From Kangiella geojedonensis (GTDB taxonomy: Bacteria; Pseudomonadota; Gammaproteobacteria; Enterobacterales; Kangiellaceae): a stretch of 64,000 nucleotides of DNA. How positions within the stretch are numbered: the stretch's first letter is position 1; each line of letters starts with the position of its first letter. Position numbers and translations under genes: made by a program. Shown here piece after piece: positions 8,663-17,912 of the stretch. Below the pieces are notes generated by a model. That model searched no databases. It saw nothing but the letters and a program-made list of their open reading frames with translations, and was not told the origin of the DNA. Location of the stretch: positions 1,550,001 to 1,614,000 of the forward strand of contig NZ_CP010975.1 of the NCBI RefSeq assembly GCF_000981765.1, written 5' to 3'.

Positions 8663-10555
8663 ATGATGATAAATAGATTGCTACTAGGGGTAGGCGTTCT
8701 AGCATGGAGCACAGGAGCGTTAGCAGGCAAACCTTACATAGAACATGAATATGAATACGTCCAACCTAATGGCGATGTAGTTACAATCTACTTAAATGGC
8801 CATGACTACTTTGGCGAACAACACAGCCGAACTGGTGAATTAGTTATTTATGACGAGTCGCTTGGCGGCTTGGCTTATGCAATCGTCAACGAAGACAAAA
8901 CTGAACTCATTTCTACCGGGGAACTGGTAAGCTCAAGCGACTTTAACCCACAGACAAACCGTTACGTTCGTCGCGGAGGTTTAAGTTCAGGCGAAAAGAA
9001 AGAAGGCTCGGAAGAGAATAAAGAAGAAAAGCTGGGCGAAGAAACCGAACAACAACAACTTATCATAAAAACCAGAGAGCAAGCGCTTAAAGAAAGAGCC
9101 ACCTATGCTAGAGGTAATGTGCAAGGGCTAACCATACTTATACAGTTTCCTGATGAACCCAGTACTTTAACTCAATCCCAAATTGACGAATTCCTGAATG
9201 GTCAAAACTATACAGAGTTTGGCAATCGCTCATCGGTAAAAGCCTACTTCGAAGAAGCCTCAAATGGCACATTAAACTACTCCAACACCGTCACGCGTTA
9301 CTACACGGCTCAGAACAACAAATCTTATTATACCGATGACGATCATAGCTCGACGGTCCGTTCACGTGAATTAATTACAGAAGCATTAAACTGGTTAGAG
9401 AATGCAGAAGGCTTTGATTTTTCAACACTGTCTACCGACGCAAATAACCAAATCATGAGCTTAAACGTCTTTTACGCTGGTGATACAGACAGCGCTTGGT
9501 CACGAGGCCTATGGCCTCACATGGGCAAGCTAATCCCTGGCTTCTGCGCTGATGGCGTATGTACCGATCGTTACCAGATCCAGAGCATGAGTAATAAGCT
9601 TGAATTAGGCCCTATCGTACACGAAACCGCTCACCTACTCTTCCGCTGGCCTGACTTGTACGACTACGATGAGTCCTCATTTGGATCAGTTGCTGACTTT
9701 GGTTTGATGGGTTTAGGTGCTGCAAAAACCGACACCAAACACAATCCTGTCGCCCCAAATGGCTACTTCCGGTACTTAGCTGGATGGGTAGATGCAACTG
9801 AGCTAAACCCTGACGTTAACCCAGATGCCATTCAAGGACAGCTTAGCCATACATCTGGCGCTAACAATATTTTCCGTTGGTCTAACCCGAATCGACCTGG
9901 GGAAGCCTTCTACGTCGAGAATATTCATCAGAGTGGACTGAATGAATTTCAACCGGACTCTGGCCTAGCAATCTGGCATGTAGATCCTGATGGAGAGAAT
10001 AACAACGAAGCATTGCCGTTTGTACAAATGGAACATGCCGATGGTAATCGGGACCCTGAAAATGCAGCAAATCAAGGGGACAGTACAGATTTATTTGAAG
10101 GTGGAAGTTTTGATTACAACGCCCCAGCTACAGGTAGTGGGCAGACTAACTCAATGTGGTCTGATGGCTCAGAGTCAGGACTATATATTCATGGCATCAG
10201 CTTAGCTTCTCCAACCATGAGCTTTACCGTTGGCCAAGAGGAAGCGGGAAATACCCAGCCCACGGCAAGTCATCACTTTAGCAACTTCCTCTACCATAAC
10301 GAGCTAAGGGTCGAGCCACACGGCGGTTGGTTCTACACAGAAGGTGGAACCTTTACCTTTACTCTGGAAGGGCCAAGCACCGCAGACTTTGACCTATACC
10401 TACAAGAGTGGAATGGTAGTCAATGGGTCTATGTTGCTGCATCTCAGTCACTAAGCTCGTCTGAGTCGATCCAATATGCGACACAACATGGTTATTATCG
10501 CGTGATTGTACATTCATATTACGGCTCTGGTTACTATGATTTAAAAGTGTACTAG
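8663..10555 (+). CDS. Secreted M6-family (immune inhibitor A-like) metalloprotease with PPC domain
   Basis: 630 residues. A signal peptide (RLLLGVGVLAWSTGALA) is followed by a propeptide-like region with a charged linker (about 105-135, Glu/Lys-rich). The M6-type catalytic domain follows, with the zinc motif HETAH (320-324) and the downstream WPDLYDYD typical of InhA-like peptidases. The C-terminal ~95 residues (FTFTLEGPSTADFDLYL to YYDLKVY) are a bacterial pre-peptidase C-terminal (PPC) beta-sandwich. Likely an extracellular nutrient-acquisition protease. The Shine-Dalgarno AGGAAA (8655-8660) fits the second ATG (8666) better than the first. It stands alone, with a CRP-like site upstream and a strong terminator downstream. 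No GlyGly-CTERM tail is present. Confidence 0.88.
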   Translation: MMINRLLLGVGVLAWSTGALAGKPYIEHEYEYVQPNGDVVTIYLNGHDYFGEQHSRTGELVIYDESLGGLAYAIVNEDKTELISTGELVSSSDFNPQTNRYVRRGGLSSGEKKEGSEENKEEKLGEETEQQQLIIKTREQALKERATYARGNVQGLTILIQFPDEPSTLTQSQIDEFLNGQNYTEFGNRSSVKAYFEEASNGTLNYSNTVTRYYTAQNNKSYYTDDDHSSTVRSRELITEALNWLENAEGFDFSTLSTDANNQIMSLNVFYAGDTDSAWSRGLWPHMGKLIPGFCADGVCTDRYQIQSMSNKLELGPIVHETAHLLFRWPDLYDYDESSFGSVADFGLMGLGAAKTDTKHNPVAPNGYFRYLAGWVDATELNPDVNPDAIQGQLSHTSGANNIFRWSNPNRPGEAFYVENIHQSGLNEFQPDSGLAIWHVDPDGENNNEALPFVQMEHADGNRDPENAANQGDSTDLFEGGSFDYNAPATGSGQTNSMWSDGSESGLYIHGISLASPTMSFTVGQEEAGNTQPTASHHFSNFLYHNELRVEPHGGWFYTEGGTFTFTLEGPSTADFDLYLQEWNGSQWVYVAASQSLSSSESIQYATQHGYYRVIVHSYYGSGYYDLKVY

Positions 10556-10580
10556 ATGCACTGACAGACAACTAACGCTA

Positions 10581-10604
10581 AAGCCCACATCCTGTGGGCT
10601 TTTT
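10581..10604 (+). terminator. Rho-independent terminator after the M6 protease
   Basis: A 9-bp perfect stem, AAGCCCACA / TGTGGGCTT, with a 3-nt loop and a following T-run, starting 25 nt after the protease stop. Confidence 0.9.
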
Positions 10605-10771
10605 AGTATCGGGGCAGCTGCTTTAAGGTGACTTTTTTGTATTTGGCAGTCGCAAGTAGATTACTACGGGCTAAAGCCTTTGCCCTAAAGGGCCAGACTA
10701 ATGTCTGTTCAAAGCGCTGCGCGTTTTGTCAAAACACCTTCGGTGATTCTCATACAGATCTATTAAATACA

Positions 10772-10798
10772 AAAAAGCCGCGACAAGCGCGGCTTTTT
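10772..10798 (-). terminator. Terminator-like hairpin between the two tRNA-tail units
   Basis: A GCCGCG / CGCGGC stem with a 5-nt loop is flanked by A-runs and T-runs on both sides, so it can work in either direction. It repeats the arrangement found immediately after the intact tRNA. Confidence 0.65.
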
Positions 10799-10933
10799 CA
10801 TATTTGGTAGTCGCGAGTGGATTACTCGGGCTATCCTGCCCTCGCCCTTCGGGCCAGCTTCGCTGTTAAAAATCGCTCCCTGCGATTTTTTCAGAACCAC
10901 CTCTCGGTGGTTCTCATCACATATATCAGACAC

Positions 10934-10958
10934 AAAAAATGCCGCATAAAGCGGCATT
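10934..10958 (-). terminator. Terminator-like hairpin after tRNA-Val
   Basis: On the minus strand AATGCCGC, loop TTTAT, GCGGCATT and then a T-run lie just past the tRNA CCA end. This is probably the processing or termination site of the tRNA transcript. Confidence 0.75.
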
Positions 10959-10968
10959 CTTTTGTATC

Positions 10969-11045
10969 TGGTAGTCGCGAGTGGATTCGAACCACCGACC
11001 CCCACCATGTCAAGGTGGTGCTCTAACCAACTGAGCTACGCGACT
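10969..11045 (-). tRNA. tRNA-Val (anticodon GAC)
   Basis: 77 nt including an encoded CCA. The acceptor stem AGTCGCG / CGCGACT, the D arm with AGCTCAGTTGGTTAGAGC, the anticodon arm CCACC-TTGACAT-GGTGG with anticodon GAC, and the T arm GGTTCGAATCC are all intact. It is transcribed on the minus strand towards the tandem tail units. Confidence 0.95.
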
Positions 11046-11116
11046 ATTTTGAGTGCGGGAATTCTACCCATAAGTAAGCGGCGTTGCAAGTATAAATTGC
11101 TTGTTACCTCGCTACT

Positions 11117-11716
11117 CTAAATATCAATAAAACCATTATTTTTCAAGTAACTAACCACTTTCTGCGCAAGTTCTTTAATATCCTCTTGGGCAGTTTCTAA
11201 GTGAATTTCAGGCGCTTCTGGGTATTCATAGGGTGAATCAAGACCCGTAAAGTTTTTAATCTCACCCGCTCGAGCCTTTTTATACAAGCCTTTTGGGTCT
11301 CGTTGTTCACAAATCTCTAGGGGTGTATCTACAAATACTTCTATAAACTGTCCGCTCGGAAGTAAATCCCTCACTTGCTGACGATCAGAACGAAACGGTG
11401 ATATAAACGCTGACAATACAATCAGACCAGAATCAGCAAAAAGTTTAGCAACCTCTCCTATCCTACGAATATTCTCCACACGGTCATCATCGCTAAACGT
11501 TAAATCGTTATTAAGCCCATGTCTAACGTTATCTCCATCTAACAAATAACTATGATTGTTATTGTCGAATAATAATGTCTCAACAGCATTTGCCACAGTC
11601 GACTTTCCGGAACCGGATAGCCCAGTGAACCATAAGACACACGGTTTTTGTGATTTTTGATGACAGCGATCATCATGGCTGACCTGGTGTTGGTGCCAAA
11701 CAATATTTTCGCTCAA
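11117..11716 (-). CDS. cysC: Adenylylsulfate (APS) kinase
   Basis: Phosphorylates APS to PAPS with ATP in cytoplasmic sulfate assimilation. The P-loop GLSGSGKST (residues 32-40) follows KPCVLWFT, and [10 protein letters not shown], the APS-binding [14 protein letters not shown] and [22 protein letters not shown] are all typical. 199 residues is normal. The start is TTG at 11716, supported by a good Shine-Dalgarno (TGAGGTAG) just upstream. It is the last gene of cysD-cysN-permease-cysC, 22 nt after the permease gene. Confidence 0.95.
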   Translation of the reverse strand: MSENIVWHQHQVSHDDRCHQKSQKPCVLWFTGLSGSGKSTVANAVETLLFDNNNHSYLLDGDNVRHGLNNDLTFSDDDRVENIRRIGEVAKLFADSGLIVLSAFISPFRSDRQQVRDLLPSGQFIEVFVDTPLEICEQRDPKGLYKKARAGEIKNFTGLDSPYEYPEAPEIHLETAQEDIKELAQKVVSYLKNNGFIDI

Positions 11717-11738
11717 AACTACCTCACATCTTTAAATA

Positions 11739-13487
11739 TTAATTAAACGGGAATACTATTGGTATCATAATCAAAGCCACAACTGTGAAACTCAGAGAAA
11801 CCAACCATCCCGCTTTTGCAAAGTCCGAAAACTTCAAATTTCCCGCATTCATGACCATCAAGTTAGTTTGATAACCAAATGGGCTAATAAAACTTGCCGA
11901 TGCTCCATAAGCAACCGCCATAACAAAAGGCATATAGCTGACGCCTAAAGACTCCGCTAAACCGTAGGCCATAGGGAACATTAATGCTGCTGCTGCATTG
12001 TTCGTAACCACTTCCGTAATAAGCCAAGTTAACAGATAGCACACAATAAACGCCCAATATACGCCAGTATAATCCGTTGCAGACTCGACGGAGAGTAAAG
12101 CCTGTACCAGACTGGCCAACAGTTCAGCGGCTCCGACCTGATTAAAGACATCGGCTATCGCTAATGCCGACGCAACAACAAGCCAAATTTCAAACGGTAA
12201 GCGACGCCTGACTTCTGTAGGGCTGAGTATCTTAAAAACAAACAGTCCCATCAGGTAAATAAATAACCCCGACAGCAGGGTTAAAATCCCTGTTGCCGCT
12301 AAAACGACAATCCCTAAAAAACCAGTTATTGCAGCCACTTCTTGATAAGCTTTTAGGGGCGGGTGTAATTCTTTCTTATCTAGCAGAATAAAATTCCGAT
12401 CGATATTAGGTCGCTTATAAAAATCCAAACCAATTGCTAAAACCAACTTATCACCGGCTCTAATTTCAGTATTCGCAATAGTACTCGTTAGCCTAGAGCC
12501 ATTACGCCCGATCGCAACAACAGCGGCATCGAAGTGTGCTCTGAAGCTACTTTGCTTTAATGAGCGACCGATCAAAGTTGAGTTAGGGCTCACAATAACT
12601 TCTGTTAAATATTTATCTAACAACCCAGTATTTTCAGCAAAAATACTGATGCCATTAATTGCCGCAAGCTGTTTGGCTTGTGAGACATTCCCGGCAAAAA
12701 TCAGCTGATCACCAGCTTTAAGCTTTTCATTAGAGTCAGGCATAGAAATAACCTGGTCCTCTCTAACAAGCTCAACGAGAGTTACCCCTGATAAACTCGC
12801 AAGCCCAGACTGCTGTATGCTTTGGCCAACGATGACACTATCGGGATCAATATTTGCCTCTAGAAAATAATCTTTGCTGATTTCCTTAGGCAACACTGAG
12901 CCACTAATCCAGTAGCTACTAATAATTACTGCAACCCCAGCAACCAATAGAATACTTAACCCTACGGGAAGAAAGTCAAAAAACTCTAAGCTAGGCTGGC
13001 CGTAATCAACCAAAAAACTATTCACGATCAAGTTAGTTGAAGTACCGATCAGTGTTAGAGTACCCCCTAAAATAGCAAAGTAAGATAAAGGGATAAGCAG
13101 TCTTTTGGACGGGTGAGAGTTATTTTTTCTAACAGCACTCATTAACGAAGCAACAACAGCCGTGTTATTCAATAAGGCTGAACTGAAAGCGACTAGTCCG
13201 CCCATACGCAGTAATGTTAACGATTGACTCTTAGCGAATAAGCGTCGACTGATCCAACTAAGTAGCATCGTACGCTCAAGTGCTAGCGAACTAATTAATA
13301 ACAGCACTAAAGTTAAAACAGCTGGGTTCACCGCATGACTGAACATTCTCTCAGGTTCAACAAAACCAGGAAAATACAATGCTAAGGCGGCTAAAGAAAA
13401 AAGCCATGCAGGACGAGCAATATTGACGATAAGCCCACCAAGCATGGCTAGAATCACCGCTACAACATACAGTTGCGCGTAATCCAT
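11739..13487 (-). CDS. SLC13-family permease with two TrkA-C (RCK_C) domains, probable sulfate transporter
   Basis: 582 residues. About five N-terminal spans are followed by a soluble insert (about 200-375) with two RCK_C-like modules (DSVIVGQSIQQSGL...GDQLIFAG and NSTLIGRSLKQSSF...GDKLVLAIG), then a second membrane half. The divalent anion:Na+ symporter signatures LIGTSTNLIVNS (first half) and TEVVTNNAAAALMFPMAYG (second half) are clear. Lying between cysN and cysC, it most likely imports sulfate for PAPS synthesis. The substrate is inferred from context; related proteins are annotated for sulfate, thiosulfate or dicarboxylates. Confidence 0.85.
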   Translation of the reverse strand: MDYAQLYVVAVILAMLGGLIVNIARPAWLFSLAALALYFPGFVEPERMFSHAVNPAVLTLVLLLISSLALERTMLLSWISRRLFAKSQSLTLLRMGGLVAFSSALLNNTAVVASLMSAVRKNNSHPSKRLLIPLSYFAILGGTLTLIGTSTNLIVNSFLVDYGQPSLEFFDFLPVGLSILLVAGVAVIISSYWISGSVLPKEISKDYFLEANIDPDSVIVGQSIQQSGLASLSGVTLVELVREDQVISMPDSNEKLKAGDQLIFAGNVSQAKQLAAINGISIFAENTGLLDKYLTEVIVSPNSTLIGRSLKQSSFRAHFDAAVVAIGRNGSRLTSTIANTEIRAGDKLVLAIGLDFYKRPNIDRNFILLDKKELHPPLKAYQEVAAITGFLGIVVLAATGILTLLSGLFIYLMGLFVFKILSPTEVRRRLPFEIWLVVASALAIADVFNQVGAAELLASLVQALLSVESATDYTGVYWAFIVCYLLTWLITEVVTNNAAAALMFPMAYGLAESLGVSYMPFVMAVAYGASASFISPFGYQTNLMVMNAGNLKFSDFAKAGWLVSLSFTVVALIMIPIVFPFN

Positions 13488-13490
13488 TAA

Positions 13491-14909
13491 TTAACTCTTT
13501 GTAATATCTTTGGCGCCCCAATGAGGGAAGTGTTTGCGAACAAGCTGGTTAAACTCAAGCTCAAACTCGCTATACTCATGAGTAGTTACCTCATCACTAG
13601 TATCACTTAAAGCAGCCTCAATCATACCTGCACCAACGGTAACATTGGTTAAGCGATCGATAATGATAAAGGCACCAGTTTTATGATTACTACGGTAATC
13701 ATCAAACATGACCTTCTCATTCACAGATAAGTCGACGAGACCAATTTCATTCAATTCTAGTTGCCCAGCATCATGTTCAGCCATCGTATTTACATCAATA
13801 CGGTGATGAATTTCTTCGAACTCACCAGTCGTTAGCTTGCTATTGAACTTAATATAGTACTCTCGATGTGTCGTCAGGGCTGTCTCGTGCATCCAAATAA
13901 CTTTAGCTCTCATGTGGTTTGAGACATTCGGCAAATTATCTTTCTTAACGATCATATCACCACGACTGATATCAATTTCATCGTTAAGAGTCAAAGTTAC
14001 AGCCATTGGTGCAGAGGTCTCTTCCAGCTCACCATCAAACGTTACAATCGACTTCACTTTAGCCAGCTTACCTGACGGTAATGCACGAATTGTATCGCCT
14101 TTAGCGATAGTTCCAGAAACGATTGTGCCCGCAAAACCTCTAAAATCGAGGTGTGGTCTATTAACGTATTGAACAGGGAATCTAAAGTCGGTCAAATTAA
14201 TATCACTCGCGATTTCCGTCGTTTCAAGGTAATGCATTAACGGCGAACCACGGAACCACGTCATATTCTCACTTGGATTCACCACATTGTCGCCATCCAG
14301 TGCAGAAATAGGCACAAAACGGATATCAGGAATGTCTAAAGAGCCTGCGAGCTCTAAATATTGAGCTTGGATTTCTTTATATCGGTCTTGCGAATAATCA
14401 ACCAAGTCCATTTTATTAACAGCTACAATGACATGCTTGATGCCTAATAAAGAGCATAAAAAGCTATGTCGACGTGTCTGGGTTTGTACTCCATGTCGAG
14501 CATCCACCAAAATAATAGCTAAGTCACATGTCGAAGCGCCTGTCGCCATATTTCGAGTATATTGTTCGTGCCCAGGAGTATCAGCGATAATAAATTTTCG
14601 TATATCTGTCGAAAAGTAACGGTAAGCAACATCAATAGTAATGCCCTGCTCGCGCTCAGATTGTAGTCCATCGACCAACAGCGCCAAATCAACTTTATCA
14701 CCTGTTGTTCCTGACTTTTTGCTATCGGCAGTTACTGCAGCAAGCTGATCTTCAAAGATCATTTTACTATCATGTAGCAAGCGGCCAATTAACGTACTTT
14801 TACCATCATCAACGCTACCACAGGTGATAAAACGCAATAAATCTTTGTTTTCATGCTGTTCTAAATAAGCAAGAATGTCGTTTTCAATTAGAGGTGAAGC
14901 ATGCGACAT
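13491..14909 (-). CDS. cysN: Sulfate adenylyltransferase subunit 1 (GTPase)
   Basis: The GTP-hydrolysing subunit that drives APS formation by CysD. An elongation-factor-like GTPase domain carries [10 protein letters not shown] (P-loop), [12 protein letters not shown] (G3) and NKMDLVDY (G4), followed by EF-Tu-like beta-barrel domains 2 and 3. At 472 residues it lacks a C-terminal APS-kinase fusion, which agrees with the separate cysC two genes downstream. It overlaps the cysD stop by one base (TAATG) and ends 3 nt before the permease start. Confidence 0.96.
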   Translation of the reverse strand: MSHASPLIENDILAYLEQHENKDLLRFITCGSVDDGKSTLIGRLLHDSKMIFEDQLAAVTADSKKSGTTGDKVDLALLVDGLQSEREQGITIDVAYRYFSTDIRKFIIADTPGHEQYTRNMATGASTCDLAIILVDARHGVQTQTRRHSFLCSLLGIKHVIVAVNKMDLVDYSQDRYKEIQAQYLELAGSLDIPDIRFVPISALDGDNVVNPSENMTWFRGSPLMHYLETTEIASDINLTDFRFPVQYVNRPHLDFRGFAGTIVSGTIAKGDTIRALPSGKLAKVKSIVTFDGELEETSAPMAVTLTLNDEIDISRGDMIVKKDNLPNVSNHMRAKVIWMHETALTTHREYYIKFNSKLTTGEFEEIHHRIDVNTMAEHDAGQLELNEIGLVDLSVNEKVMFDDYRSNHKTGAFIIIDRLTNVTVGAGMIEAALSDTSDEVTTHEYSEFELEFNQLVRKHFPHWGAKDITKS

Positions 14910-15814
14910 TAGAAATACCCCTCAATTTTTTTCTTTTCCATTGAGCCAGAACTGTCATGATCAATAACTCGCCCCTGACGCTCGGAGGTCTTGGTCAGTA
15001 ACATCTCTTGAATAATCGCTGGAAGCGTATCTGCTTCAGATTCAACTGCACCAGTTAATGGGTAACAACCCAGAGTACGGAAGCGAACCTTTTTCATCAT
15101 AGGCTTCTCACCTTCTTCTAAAGGCATTCTCTCATCGTCAACCATGATTAAGGTGCCGTCTCGCTCAACGACTGGGCGCTCTTTAGCAAAATACAGATCA
15201 GGGATTGGAATCTTTTCTAAATAGATATACTGCCAAATATCCAGCTCAGTCCAATTTGACAAAGGAAAAACTCGAATGCTTTCCCCTTTGTGGACTTTAC
15301 CGTTAAAGATATTCCACAGCTCGGGACGCTGATTTTTAGGATCCCAACGATGTTTCTTATCACGGAATGAGTAAACACGCTCCTTCGCTCGAGTTTTCTC
15401 CTCATCACGACGCGCTCCACCAAAGGCCGCATCGAATTGGTACTGATCTAAAGCTTGCTTTAGTCCTTGAGTTTTCATGATATCAGTGTGCGTTGCACTA
15501 CCATGACTAAAAGGGCCAACATTCATCGCTAGCCCTTCAGGGTTTTGATGAACCAACAGCTCAAAACCGTAGTCTTTCGCCATTTGATCGCGAAAAGCAA
15601 TCATCTCTTTAAATTTCCACGTTGTATCAACATGAAGTAGAGGAAAAGGCAGTTTTGCAGGCGCAAACGCTTTACGAGCGAGGTGTAGTAGAACAGATGA
15701 ATCCTTGCCGACAGAGTAAAGCATCACTGGTTTATCGAACTCGGCAATGACCTCACGCATGATTTGGATCGACTCATACTCTAATTGACGCAGATGAGTT
15801 AAAGAAATGACCAT
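14909..15814 (-). CDS. cysD: Sulfate adenylyltransferase subunit 2
   Basis: The catalytic PP-loop ATP pyrophosphatase subunit that makes APS from ATP and sulfate. [21 protein letters not shown] is the PP-loop (SxGKDS); [16 protein letters not shown] and [12 protein letters not shown] are conserved. I start at the ATG at 15814 ([15 protein letters not shown]), which gives 301 residues and matches E. coli CysD. The open frame runs 16 codons further up but that part is unlike the family and overlaps a leader hairpin. First gene of the operon, with a palindrome and candidate promoter upstream. Confidence 0.96.
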   Translation of the reverse strand: MVISLTHLRQLEYESIQIMREVIAEFDKPVMLYSVGKDSSVLLHLARKAFAPAKLPFPLLHVDTTWKFKEMIAFRDQMAKDYGFELLVHQNPEGLAMNVGPFSHGSATHTDIMKTQGLKQALDQYQFDAAFGGARRDEEKTRAKERVYSFRDKKHRWDPKNQRPELWNIFNGKVHKGESIRVFPLSNWTELDIWQYIYLEKIPIPDLYFAKERPVVERDGTLIMVDDERMPLEEGEKPMMKKVRFRTLGCYPLTGAVESEADTLPAIIQEMLLTKTSERQGRVIDHDSSGSMEKKKIEGYF

Positions 15815-15849
15815 AATGATTACCCAGCTCCTAAAAGTATAGCTACCAC

Positions 15850-15871
15850 AGTGCCCAGACATCAGGGCACT
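15850..15871 (-). promoter_or_regulatory. Hairpin in the cysD leader
   Basis: AGTGCCC and GGGCACT form a perfect 7-bp stem around an 8-nt loop, 36 nt upstream of the cysD start codon and downstream of the candidate -10. It has no T-run, so it is not a simple terminator. It could affect mRNA stability or leader regulation. Confidence 0.5.
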
Positions 15872-15884
15872 GAATAATCATTAA

Positions 15885-15918
15885 AGTATAGGGCGTAGTG
15901 TTATTTAGATTAAATAAC
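15885..15918 (-). promoter_or_regulatory. Candidate cysD promoter with a perfect 19-bp palindrome at the -35 region
   Basis: On the minus strand a -10 TATACT (15890-15885) is preceded, at the -35 position, by GTTATTTAATCTAAATAAC (15918-15900). This is a perfect inverted repeat with 8-bp arms and a 3-bp centre. CysB sites are A/T-rich ~19-bp convergent repeats that often overlap weak -35 elements, so CysB is the natural candidate. That assignment is inference. Confidence 0.55.
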
Positions 15919-15974
15919 TAGAATAGATAAGGGTGTGAGGTAAAGAAATATACCCAATTAAACTACTAGATTAA

Positions 15975-17912
15975 CTATTTTTCAGAAATTTTAACAACAT
16001 TCTCTCGATTATTTCTATCGGCTTCCCATAATAAGTCGGAAATACCATCGGAAGGCTTAAAATCTGTCGGAGCTTCTAGCAAAATCTCTCGAATTCTGAC
16101 TTGGTCATACTGGTTACAAGCTGAGTCAAGATTTTTTATTAGCTCATTAATATCAATCCATTCAAGGTATTTTTCATTCGCAGTCATAATCCTAGGGTGT
16201 GTCGTTCCTTCAACATTGCTTCCCACCAAGAGCTCTTCATATAATTTTTCACCTGGGCGCAAGCCGCTATATGCTATTTCAATATCACCGTTAGGGTTAT
16301 CGGCACTCTTAACCTGCAGGCCCATTAACAGAATTAGTTTTTCGGCAAGCTCAACGATTTTGACAGGTTCACCCATGTCTAAAACAAAAACATCTCCTCC
16401 TTTACCCATAGCGCCGGCTTGTATCACTAGTTGCGCAGCCTCGGGTATGGTCATGAAATAACGTGTAATATCTGGGTGAGTTACCGTTACAGGGCCACCA
16501 CCCTGTATCTGTTTTTTAAATAGCGGTACAACGGAACCAGAAGAGCCTAGAACATTACCGAAGCGAACCATACTAAAACACGTAGAAGTATTTTTTGTGG
16601 CTAAGCCCTGAAGCACAAGTTCAGCAAGTCTTTTTGTAGTTCCCATAACGTTAGTTGGCCTAACAGCCTTGTCAGTTGATATCAAAACAAAGCTCTGCAC
16701 ACCAGACTCAATTGCTGCAAGGGCAGTGTTTAGTGTGCCAAAAACATTATTTCTAACTCCTTCAATAACATTATGCTCAACCATAGGTACGTGCTTATAT
16801 GCTGCCGCGTGGTACAAAGTCTCCACTTTAAAGTGCTGTAATACCTTCTCCACCTTTCTTTTGTCTACAACTGAACCCAGGACTGGCTTTATATCGACTT
16901 TTAGGCTATGTTGTTGGCAATACCCTGCTAGCTCTTTATCAATCTGGTACAGCCCGTACTCAGAAATCTCAAAAAGCACCAAGGTTGATGGCTTTAATTG
17001 AACTATTTGCCTGCAAAGCTCAGATCCAATAGAGCCGCCCGCCCCCGTAATCATTATGGATTTATTAGCAATATTCTTGTCAAGAAGCTTCTTGACTGGC
17101 GGAACTGGATCCCGACCTAATAAATCTTCAATATCAACATCCTGAAACTCATCTATTTTCATTTTCCCTGCTACAATATCAGCCATCCCAGGTATTGTTT
17201 GAACAGCCACACCCGACCCTTCGATTCGTCCAATGATAAACTTTCTTCTTGCTCTTGAAGTGCTTGGAAGAGCAAGTAGAACCTTTCCTGCACTGTGTGT
17301 CTTAATGACTTCCCTCAAGTTACTTGCCTTATGCACTCGTATCCCTTGAATTATAACTCCATCAAGTGATTCATCATCATCTACAAAAGCAACAGGATAA
17401 TATTCGTTACCGGTAATTAATGATGTTGCCAGCTGCCTACCTGCGGAACCAGCCCCATAGATAACTATCTTTTCTTTTTGGGTATTGAATCGCATACTAA
17501 AATACGACCTAACTAATAGACGAGAGCCACCTAAAAGAATACATAATACTGAACCATATATTACTGTCGATGAGCCAGTTACATAAGAAGCTGACATCCC
17601 TTTCCCTATAGAATAATAAGCAATACATGATAATGAGCAACCTAGAGCTACCACGAGTAATATCTTAAAACTAACAAAGCGGTTGACGGCCCGATAAAAT
17701 CCTAAAATAATCAATAATAACACTGAAGTTGCAATTGAAAGAGAAGCATGAATGAACAGGTCATTATTTACCAGATCGATATTCAAGCTTTGAAATGTTA
17801 AATAAAGTGATAGTAAGTAAGCAAAAATATGAATGCCTAAATCCACGATGTAGGTTATTATTCGTTTTATTATTCGTGGGGCTGATATCATCTTCTCTAA
17901 AATAATATTCAT
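15975..17912 (-). CDS. FlaA1/WbpM-type nucleotide-sugar 4,6-dehydratase, full length
   Basis: 645 residues. Four N-terminal membrane spans (about 15-115) are followed by a CoA-binding-like Rossmann domain (VIYGAGSAGRQLATSLI) and an extended SDR domain. The SDR carries ITGAGGSIGSELCRQI (NAD binding), YHAAAYKHVPMVE, STDKAVRPTNVMGTTKR (the Met-Lys variant of the SDR active site), VRFGNVLGSSGSV and GLRPGEKLYEELL. Relatives (WbpM, PglF, CapD) convert UDP-GlcNAc to UDP-4-keto-6-deoxy-GlcNAc at the inner membrane. Probably the last gene of the polysaccharide operon; it lies directly behind a truncated paralog whose stop overlaps its start. Exact substrate is not visible. Confidence 0.9.
   Translation of the reverse strand: MNIILEKMISAPRIIKRIITYIVDLGIHIFAYLLSLYLTFQSLNIDLVNNDLFIHASLSIATSVLLLIILGFYRAVNRFVSFKILLVVALGCSLSCIAYYSIGKGMSASYVTGSSTVIYGSVLCILLGGSRLLVRSYFSMRFNTQKEKIVIYGAGSAGRQLATSLITGNEYYPVAFVDDDESLDGVIIQGIRVHKASNLREVIKTHSAGKVLLALPSTSRARRKFIIGRIEGSGVAVQTIPGMADIVAGKMKIDEFQDVDIEDLLGRDPVPPVKKLLDKNIANKSIMITGAGGSIGSELCRQIVQLKPSTLVLFEISEYGLYQIDKELAGYCQQHSLKVDIKPVLGSVVDKRKVEKVLQHFKVETLYHAAAYKHVPMVEHNVIEGVRNNVFGTLNTALAAIESGVQSFVLISTDKAVRPTNVMGTTKRLAELVLQGLATKNTSTCFSMVRFGNVLGSSGSVVPLFKKQIQGGGPVTVTHPDITRYFMTIPEAAQLVIQAGAMGKGGDVFVLDMGEPVKIVELAEKLILLMGLQVKSADNPNGDIEIAYSGLRPGEKLYEELLVGSNVEGTTHPRIMTANEKYLEWIDINELIKNLDSACNQYDQVRIREILLEAPTDFKPSDGISDLLWEADRNNRENVVKISEK

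Larger units (their letters stand above)
10644..10968 (-). repeat. Two tandem units carrying tRNA-Val 3'-end copies
   Basis: Read on the minus strand after tRNA-Val, two units of about 164 bp (10968-10805) and 161 bp (10804-10644) follow. Each has a GC-rich hairpin with a T-run at its 5' side (10958-10934 and 10798-10772), further small inverted repeats (for example CACCGAGAGGTGG), and ends in a copy of the tRNA T-arm/acceptor end: TCCACTCGCGACTACCA in the proximal unit, a degenerate TCTACTTGCGACTGCCA in the distal one. They look like decayed or duplicated tRNA tails rather than whole tRNAs, since no anticodon or D arm is present. Short ORFs across this stretch are chance readings. Confidence 0.8.

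Noticed and set aside
10628..11026. Short ORFs on both strands over the tRNA-Val region
   Set aside because: They run through tRNA sequence, hairpins and repeats, lack ribosome binding sites and have no protein-like composition.
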